Of a stretch of DNA of 5,975 nucleotides, positions 1 to 3,080 are shown piece after piece; position 1 is the stretch's first letter, and every line of letters starts with the position of its first letter. The stretch spans positions 1-5,975 of the forward strand of contig CALDMR010000022.1 of assembly GCA_937915065.1 (NCBI GenBank), written 5' to 3'. The DNA comes from an uncultured Clostridia bacterium (GTDB taxonomy: Bacteria; Bacillota; Clostridia; Oscillospirales; Oscillospiraceae). Under the pieces are notes generated by a model. The model was not told the DNA's origin and searched no databases. It was given only the letters and a program-made list of their open reading frames with translations. The translations under genes were made by a program, and so were the position numbers.

Positions 1-779
1 TGGCTGTCCATTGCTTTTTGCATCAAAGCCCTGTGTTCCGAGACATTGCGGTTGTTGGAGTTCAGGCTGATAAAGAGGACGTCACCGTAGCTGAAATAGT
101 AGTCAGAACCGGATTTGGTCGCGCCAAGGTTATCCTCAGAGTTTGGGTTGTTGTAATGGTACTGATAATCCGTACCTTTGCTCTCATGGTTTCCGATAGT
201 CGTTGCAAGCGGGAACTCACGCAGCGCATCCGGATACAGGAACCCTGCATACTCTGCTTCACGGACGCCATTCGTATCCGCCTCATCTGAGCTGGCATAG
301 TCCACCTGGTCGCCGGCGGAGAGGATCAGAATATCGTCGAGGACGATCTCCTCGATGGGAATTTCCGCCGTTTCGCCGTCGCGGACGACCTTGGCCTTGG
401 CGGCGGGGAGGAAGTTCAGTTGGTCGATGGAGCGCTTGGCCCGGATCTCCTGGATGATGCCGATGGCTGTGTTAGCGGCCACAATGGCCATAAACAGCGA
501 GTCTTTCAGTGAGCCGACCAGCAGGATGGCAACGAAAAAGATGATATTGACCAAATTGAACAAGGTGCAGATATTGCGCAGGGCAATCTGCTTTTCTGTG
601 CGGGTGGCGGGGGTGGAGTCGAAATTCTGCTGCCCTGCGGCAACGCGCTCGGCCACCTGGTCGGCCCGAAGTCCCTGCTTGGGATCCGGCTGCAGGCGCG
701 TAACATCTCGCTTTTCGGGGCGTTGCTGCGGGGCGGCTTTGGATTCTCTTTTCTGTTTCTTGTCGAATTGCTTTGCCAT
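1..779 (-). CDS. Hybrid ORF: P-type cation ATPase N-terminus joined in frame to a metallophosphoesterase segment (partial, runs off window)
   Basis: I translated this by hand from ATG 779; it stays open to the window edge (259 codons, C-terminus missing). Residues 1-60 are a charged cytosolic tail. Residues 67-102 form two hydrophobic segments, followed by NTAIGIIQEIRAKRSIDQL (103-121) and the start of an actuator domain up to about 153. This is the N-terminus of a HAD-type cation-translocating P-type ATPase. From about residue 153 the protein reads as a calcineurin-like metallophosphoesterase: GDQVD (156-160), IGNHES (195-200) with the metal-binding GNH motif, and a beta-strand plus GDVLFISLN (232-240). 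The ATPase catalytic DKTGT motif is not present, and neither is the first phosphoesterase motif (DxH), so neither activity is expected. AGAGGA at 789-794 lies 9 nt before ATG 779 and decides the start; the in-frame ATG at 788 would leave no spacing. The family calls are firm, but the integrity of the joined ORF is doubtful. Confidence 0.8.
   Translation of the reverse strand, partial: MAKQFDKKQKRESKAAPQQRPEKRDVTRLQPDPKQGLRADQVAERVAAGQQNFDSTPATRTEKQIALRNICTLFNLVNIIFFVAILLVGSLKDSLFMAIVAANTAIGIIQEIRAKRSIDQLNFLPAAKAKVVRDGETAEIPIEEIVLDDILILSAGDQVDYASSDEADTNGVREAEYAGFLYPDALREFPLATTIGNHESKGTDYQYHYNNPNSEDNLGATKSGSDYYFSYGDVLFISLNSNNRNVSEHRALMQKAMDS
302..332 (-). other. Junction between ATPase-like and phosphoesterase-like sequence
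   Basis: The codons for residues 150-160 read ILILSAGDQVD. Actuator domains of P-type ATPases commonly carry a similar stretch (DD-I-L-L-x-x-G-D-Q-V/I followed by a P/C-A-D motif). Clostridial metallophosphoesterases carry the near-identical ILSAGDQVD at their second metal-binding motif. Everything before is ATPase-like and everything after is phosphoesterase-like, so the switch lies inside this shared motif. By my hand count GC is about 58% in 301-780 and about 51% in 1-300. Codon choice also moves from GCC/ATC/GTC-rich to more GCA/GAT/AAT/GGT. Either a recombination or an assembly join at microhomology would explain this. Confidence 0.65.
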
Positions 780-788
780 ATGTCGCAT

Positions 789-794
789 TCCTCT
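789..794 (-). promoter_or_regulatory. Ribosome binding site of the hybrid ORF
   Basis: On the minus strand AGAGGA sits 9 nt upstream of ATG 779. It supports that start over the in-frame ATG at 788, which directly abuts the site. Confidence 0.6.
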
Positions 795-847
795 CGCCTT
801 GGCGGCACCGTTCTTTTGTGGCTTATATAAAATGATAGATATAAAAC

Positions 848-877
848 AGTATAACACATTCCACTGAAATTTGTTCA
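848..877 (-). promoter_or_regulatory. Candidate sigma-A promoter of the hybrid (ATPase) gene
   Basis: Minus strand: -35-like TGAACA (872-877, 4 of 6 consensus), an 18-nt spacer, and TATACT (848-853, 5 of 6) preceded by a TGT extended -10. Transcription would start near 841, giving a leader of about 60 nt. The gap of about 240 nt to the glycosyltransferase stop codon supports a separate transcription unit. I found no convincing intrinsic terminator for the upstream gene in 878-1016. Confidence 0.5.
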
Positions 878-1016
878 CTGCTGCGGAAAAAATTTGGGGG
901 AGAATGGTGCGGAATCCGTCTTATTTGACATTAAAAAGTATAATCCTGCCGAAATATTACTATTTGCTATCGATTGACGGGGTGCGATGCGCGCTGAAGG
1001 GCGGAAGCGGAGGCGC

Positions 1017-2108
1017 TCAGGGGCGGTGTTCTGCCTGGGCGGCGGCAATGAGCTGCAGGTTGTTCTGCAGCCGTGGATCGGCAGGGGACAGCGCTGCGGC
1101 GGCGCGGGCTTCTGCCAGAGCTTCCTGCAGGCGGCCCAGCTGATACCAGGCGACGGCGCGCAGGTCGTGGGGCAGGCTGCCCCAGGGGGCGGCTTCGCAG
1201 ATATAGCTTTGCGGGCGCTCCCGAATGGCCAGGGCGCAGGCTGTGAAATAGAGGACGCCGGGCCAGTCCTTTTGCCGGTACAGCAGCAAGGCCAGATCTG
1301 TATAAGGTTCGCGCAGGTGCGGCGCTTCTGCAATGGCCCGCAACAGCCAATCCCGGGCGGCGGCTGCCTCGCCCTTTTGTTCCAGCGCGCGGGCGATATA
1401 GCGCATGGAGGCCGCCCGCTCGTCGGCCCACCGGGCGGCGGGCATGGATAAATGGCGCTGCAGGGTGGCGATGCAGTCATCCCACCGTCCGTAAAAAAAG
1501 TATTCCCGGCCCAGATAATGCATGCTGCGGTCATCCTCCGGCGTTTCCTGCACGGAGAGTTCCAGCAGCGGAAGATATTGGCTGCGGGATTTGCTGCTGT
1601 CCGGATGGTGATCCAGCTGTATTCCCGGAATGGTGATCTGGCGCACGGCGCTCTGGCCGTCGGTGCGGGCGAGGATTTCGTGGACGGGATGGATCCACTG
1701 CCAGCCGCGGCGGCTGTGGATCTTTTCATACCAGAACACCACGCCTTCTCTGCCGTCGGGCTGAAAACTCCAGGTGTAGCGGTAACGGGCCTGTTGGGCC
1801 TCCGGCGTCCAGGCTTGCTCCAGAGCGGCCCGCCAAGCGGGGTGAAAGACTTCGTCTAAATCGGTGCAAACGCAGATATCTGCATCCTCCGGTACCAGGG
1901 CCAAAGAGCGGTTGCGGGCGGCGTCAAAGCGCCAGGGGGCAATGATCGCTTCGGATACCCGGGCGCCCCGGGCGCGCAGCCGGGCGGCCGTGCCGTCGGT
2001 GGAGCCGGTATCCAGCACAACGATTTCATCGGCTTCGCCCATGGAGTCCATCCAGCGATCGACAAACTTGATTTCGTTTTTGCAGATGGCGTAAACAACA
2101 ATTTTCAT
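1017..2108 (-). CDS. Family 2 glycosyltransferase with C-terminal TPR-like helical repeats
   Basis: A complete 363-residue protein. The GT-A nucleotide-sugar-binding fold occupies roughly residues 1-110: the first strand ends in ICKNE (8-12), then comes VLDTGSTDGT (31-40), the typical WRFDAARNRS segment (59-68), and TDLDE (82-86), which supplies the DxD-type metal and sugar-nucleotide binding acids. From about residue 175 to the end the sequence is Ala/Leu/Arg-rich with alternating helices in the manner of tetratricopeptide repeats, often used to hold a protein acceptor. There is no signal peptide or membrane segment, so it should act in the cytoplasm. GGAGA lies 8 nt before ATG 2108 and fixes the start. 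It follows the collagen-like gene in the same direction 81 nt downstream, so O-glycosylation of that protein is a reasonable inference. The architecture resembles SunS-like and SgtA-like protein glycosyltransferases. Donor sugar and acceptor are not determinable here. Confidence 0.9.
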   Translation of the reverse strand: MKIVVYAICKNEIKFVDRWMDSMGEADEIVVLDTGSTDGTAARLRARGARVSEAIIAPWRFDAARNRSLALVPEDADICVCTDLDEVFHPAWRAALEQAWTPEAQQARYRYTWSFQPDGREGVVFWYEKIHSRRGWQWIHPVHEILARTDGQSAVRQITIPGIQLDHHPDSSKSRSQYLPLLELSVQETPEDDRSMHYLGREYFFYGRWDDCIATLQRHLSMPAARWADERAASMRYIARALEQKGEAAAARDWLLRAIAEAPHLREPYTDLALLLYRQKDWPGVLYFTACALAIRERPQSYICEAAPWGSLPHDLRAVAWYQLGRLQEALAEARAAAALSPADPRLQNNLQLIAAAQAEHRP

Positions 2109-2136
2109 AGCTATGTTCTCCGTGACCTGAAATGAA

Positions 2137-2168
2137 CCGGAAAGGGCGGCGGCTGCCGCCCTTTCCGG
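2137..2168 (-). terminator. Intercistronic hairpin, possible weak terminator or processing site
   Basis: A perfect 14-bp inverted repeat (2137-2150 with 2155-2168) with a 4-nt loop lies between the collagen-like stop codon and the glycosyltransferase start. On the minus strand it is followed by TTCATTTC, a broken U-tract; on the plus strand no T-run follows. It could reduce read-through so that less enzyme than substrate is made, or protect the 3' end of the collagen-like mRNA. Confidence 0.6.
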
Positions 2169-2189
2169 CTGAGGATGTGACGCTGCCCG

Positions 2190-2534
2190 TCAAGGGCGCA
2201 AAAGGCCCGCGGCCCGAAGATTGGCCAGCAGCTGATTGAACTGCGTGACCAGATCGGTGGTGTCGGCGGCATCTGCAACGGCGTCTGCCGGGGTGACTGT
2301 GCCTGCGGGGCCTGTGGGCCCAGTGGGGCCGGGCGTGCCATCCACGCCGATGGGGCCGGTAGGCCCGGTGGGGCCAACTGCACCGTCAGCGCCGGTAGGC
2401 CCGGTGGGGCCAACTGCACCGTCAGCGCCGGTAGGCCCGGCGGGGCCCGGAGGGCCGGGGATATACGCGATGGGATCGCAGCTGTTGCTGAAGCAGTAAG
2501 GACGGCTGCTGCATCCGCAATGATGATTTTTCAT
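2190..2534 (-). CDS. Short collagen-like (Gly-X-Y) protein, exosporium/spore-surface type
   Basis: A 114-residue protein starting at ATG 2534, chosen because AAAGGAG ends 7 nt upstream. An in-frame ATG at 2579 lacks such a site. Residues 1-26 are hydrophilic with two His (4, 5) and four Cys (6, 8, 14, 19), and are not a secretion signal. Residues 27-80 are 18 uninterrupted Gly-X-Y triplets, seven of them GPT, plus GAD, GAV and GPP types. Residues 81-114 are a short non-collagenous tail ending in an amphipathic helix (LVTQFNQLLANLRAAGLL), probably for trimerisation. BclA and related spore-surface proteins share the plan of a short N-terminus, a GPT-rich collagen stalk and a C-terminal trimerising domain. 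This one is much shorter and lacks the large C1q-like head. A glycosyltransferase follows on the same strand. No clear sigma-A promoter is visible upstream, which would fit sporulation-sigma control but does not prove it. Confidence 0.88.
   Translation of the reverse strand: MKNHHCGCSSRPYCFSNSCDPIAYIPGPPGPAGPTGADGAVGPTGPTGADGAVGPTGPTGPIGVDGTPGPTGPTGPAGTVTPADAVADAADTTDLVTQFNQLLANLRAAGLLRP
2358..2447 (-). repeat. 36-bp tandem repeat inside the collagen-like gene
   Basis: Two identical 36-nt units (2358-2393 and 2394-2429) are followed by an 18-nt partial third unit (2430-2447) with one mismatch. Each unit encodes four triplets (GAD GAV GPT GPT when read in phase). The repeat preserves the reading frame, so copy-number change would lengthen or shorten the collagen stalk in steps of 12 residues. 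Confidence 0.9.
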
Positions 2535-2540
2535 GGAAAA

Positions 2541-2547
2541 ACTCCTT
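2541..2547 (-). promoter_or_regulatory. Strong ribosome binding site of the collagen-like gene
   Basis: AAAGGAG on the minus strand, 6-7 nt before ATG 2534. It decides the start at the MKNHH N-terminus rather than the longer in-frame ATG at 2579. A 6-bp hairpin (2560-2565 with 2572-2577, 6-nt loop) lies just upstream in the presumed 5' leader. Confidence 0.75.
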
Positions 2548-2727
2548 TGCCTCGCAATCGAACACGGAATGGTGTTCATGTCATTCTACGCAAAACAGGA
2601 GAGGAAGGTGCCTGCGGGGATGAGGACGGAAAAACAGAGGAACTGTGAAAAGTGCTGCAAAACAGCGGCAAAGGGACGAAAATTTTTTCTGTGCATAGTT
2701 TTGTGGAAAACAGGGGGCCATTGGAGC

Positions 2728-2777
2728 AAAAAACGGATGCCCCGCCGCCGGAGCATCCAGTCTCCGGCGGCGGGGCA
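2728..2777 (-). terminator. GC-rich intrinsic terminator facing left
   Basis: A perfect 16-bp stem (2738-2753 with 2762-2777) with an 8-nt loop. On the minus strand it is followed, after TCCG, by six T (complement of 2728-2733). The plus-strand continuation is purine-rich with no T-run, so the direction is leftward. No gene lies on the minus strand immediately to its right in this window. Confidence 0.6.
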
Positions 2778-2792
2778 AGGGGGCGGATGGCG

Positions 2793-2824
2793 AAAAAAGA
2801 GCGGTCTGCCGCTGGCAGACCGCT
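2793..2824 (-). terminator. Canonical intrinsic terminator facing left
   Basis: A perfect 11-bp stem (2800-2810 with 2814-2824) with a 3-nt loop is followed on the minus strand by C and six T (complement of 2793-2798). This is the textbook rho-independent form in the leftward direction. It lies about 38 nt upstream of the rpoB -35 box and is the first of two tandem leftward terminators. Confidence 0.75.
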
Positions 2825-2861
2825 GAAAATGAAACAATATGGAAGAAAAACAAAAAAATGC

Positions 2862-2891
2862 TTGACAAGCGCCTGCTTGAAATGGTACAAT
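2862..2891 (+). promoter_or_regulatory. Sigma-A promoter of rpoB
   Basis: TTGACA (2862-2867, perfect -35), an 18-nt spacer, and TACAAT (2886-2891, 5 of 6) with a TGG extended -10 at 2883-2885. The start point would be near 2898, inside an 8-bp palindrome AAGCGCTT (2893-2900). The spacer contains a perfect inverted repeat, CAAGC-GCCT-GCTTG (2866-2879), that overlaps the end of the -35 box and could be an operator. This strong site supports independent transcription of rpoB. Confidence 0.85.
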
Positions 2892-2974
2892 AAAGCGCTT
2901 ATATACAGAAAAATGGAAACACCATTCCCATATTTCTTGGTGCTACTTTACCACGAATGGAAACAGGAATCAAG

Positions 2975-3076
2975 ATGTTTGAAAAGGAATTCAAACAACA
3001 AGACCGCGTGTGTCATTTTTCGCTGTCGATCATAAACAATGCCGCAAGGCTTTCAGTACAAAGAAACGGAGTGTGA
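2975..3076 (+). CDS. Candidate 33-codon leader ORF just upstream of rpoB
   Basis: ATG 2975 to TGA 3074-3076 encodes 33 residues beginning MFEKEFKQQDR, with no recognisable domain. AGGA at 2965-2968 lies 6 nt before the ATG, a usable ribosome binding site. The stop ends 4 nt before the rpoB ATG at 3081, and the rpoB binding site (GGAG, 3068-3071) lies inside the last codons, so translational coupling is possible. It uses codons such as TCA that the long rpoB frame avoids, which argues against a long-conserved protein. The hairpin at 2976-2997 covers its first codons. It may be a leader peptide or chance. Confidence 0.3.
   Translation: MFEKEFKQQDRVCHFSLSIINNAARLSVQRNGV
3068..3071 (+). promoter_or_regulatory. 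Ribosome binding site of rpoB
   Basis: GGAG lies 9 nt upstream of ATG 3081. The alternative in-frame ATG at 3039 would add 14 residues but has no purine-rich site before it. ATG 3076 is in another frame. Confidence 0.65.
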
Positions 3077-3080
3077 TGAA

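Larger units (their letters stand above)
2898..3080 (+). promoter_or_regulatory. rpoB 5' leader with competing hairpins
   Basis: About 180 nt of untranslated leader. Visible structure includes an 8-bp perfect stem at 2976-2983/2990-2997 (6-nt loop AAGGAA), a 5-bp stem AATGG/CCATT (2912-2916/2922-2926), CACCA/TGGTG (2920-2924/2938-2942), and CCATTC/GAATGG (2922-2927/2955-2960). The last three share the segment near 2922-2927 and so exclude one another. A 10-bp direct repeat AATGGAAACA occurs at 2912-2921 and 2956-2965. I do not recognise a known riboswitch or ribosomal-protein leader family. Confidence 0.4.

Noticed and set aside
925..944. TTGACA followed by TATAAT on the plus strand
   Set aside because: The spacer is only 8 nt, far too short for a sigma-A promoter, and no plus-strand gene follows.
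875..1729. A 284-codon minus-strand ORF overlapping the glycosyltransferase in another frame
   Set aside because: Low-complexity Pro/Ala/Arg/Ser composition and no motifs. It overlaps a convincing gene.
987..1859. Two plus-strand ORFs (987-1451 and 1452-1859) across the glycosyltransferase gene
   Set aside because: They are shadows of a GC-rich coding region. The minus-strand frame has clear family motifs and a ribosome binding site; these do not.
2358..2447. 36-nt repeats as a CRISPR array
   Set aside because: The units are directly adjacent with no spacers and encode in-phase Gly-X-Y triplets inside a gene.
2236..2499. Plus-strand ORF with Gly-Pro-Val repeats antisense to the collagen-like gene
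   Set aside because: The complement of Gly-Pro-Thr codons also reads as Gly-Pro/Val-type triplets, so this is a mirror of the real gene. The minus-strand frame has the strong ribosome binding site.
2535..2727. Sigma-A promoter for the collagen-like gene
   Set aside because: A TAGAAT (complement of 2583-2588) resembles a -10 box, but no acceptable -35 lies 16-18 nt upstream. I could not confidently match a sporulation sigma consensus either.
2533..3035. Plus-strand ORFs at 2533-2826 and 2652-3035
   Set aside because: They run through two terminator hairpins and the rpoB promoter, have basic low-information products, and lack ribosome binding sites.
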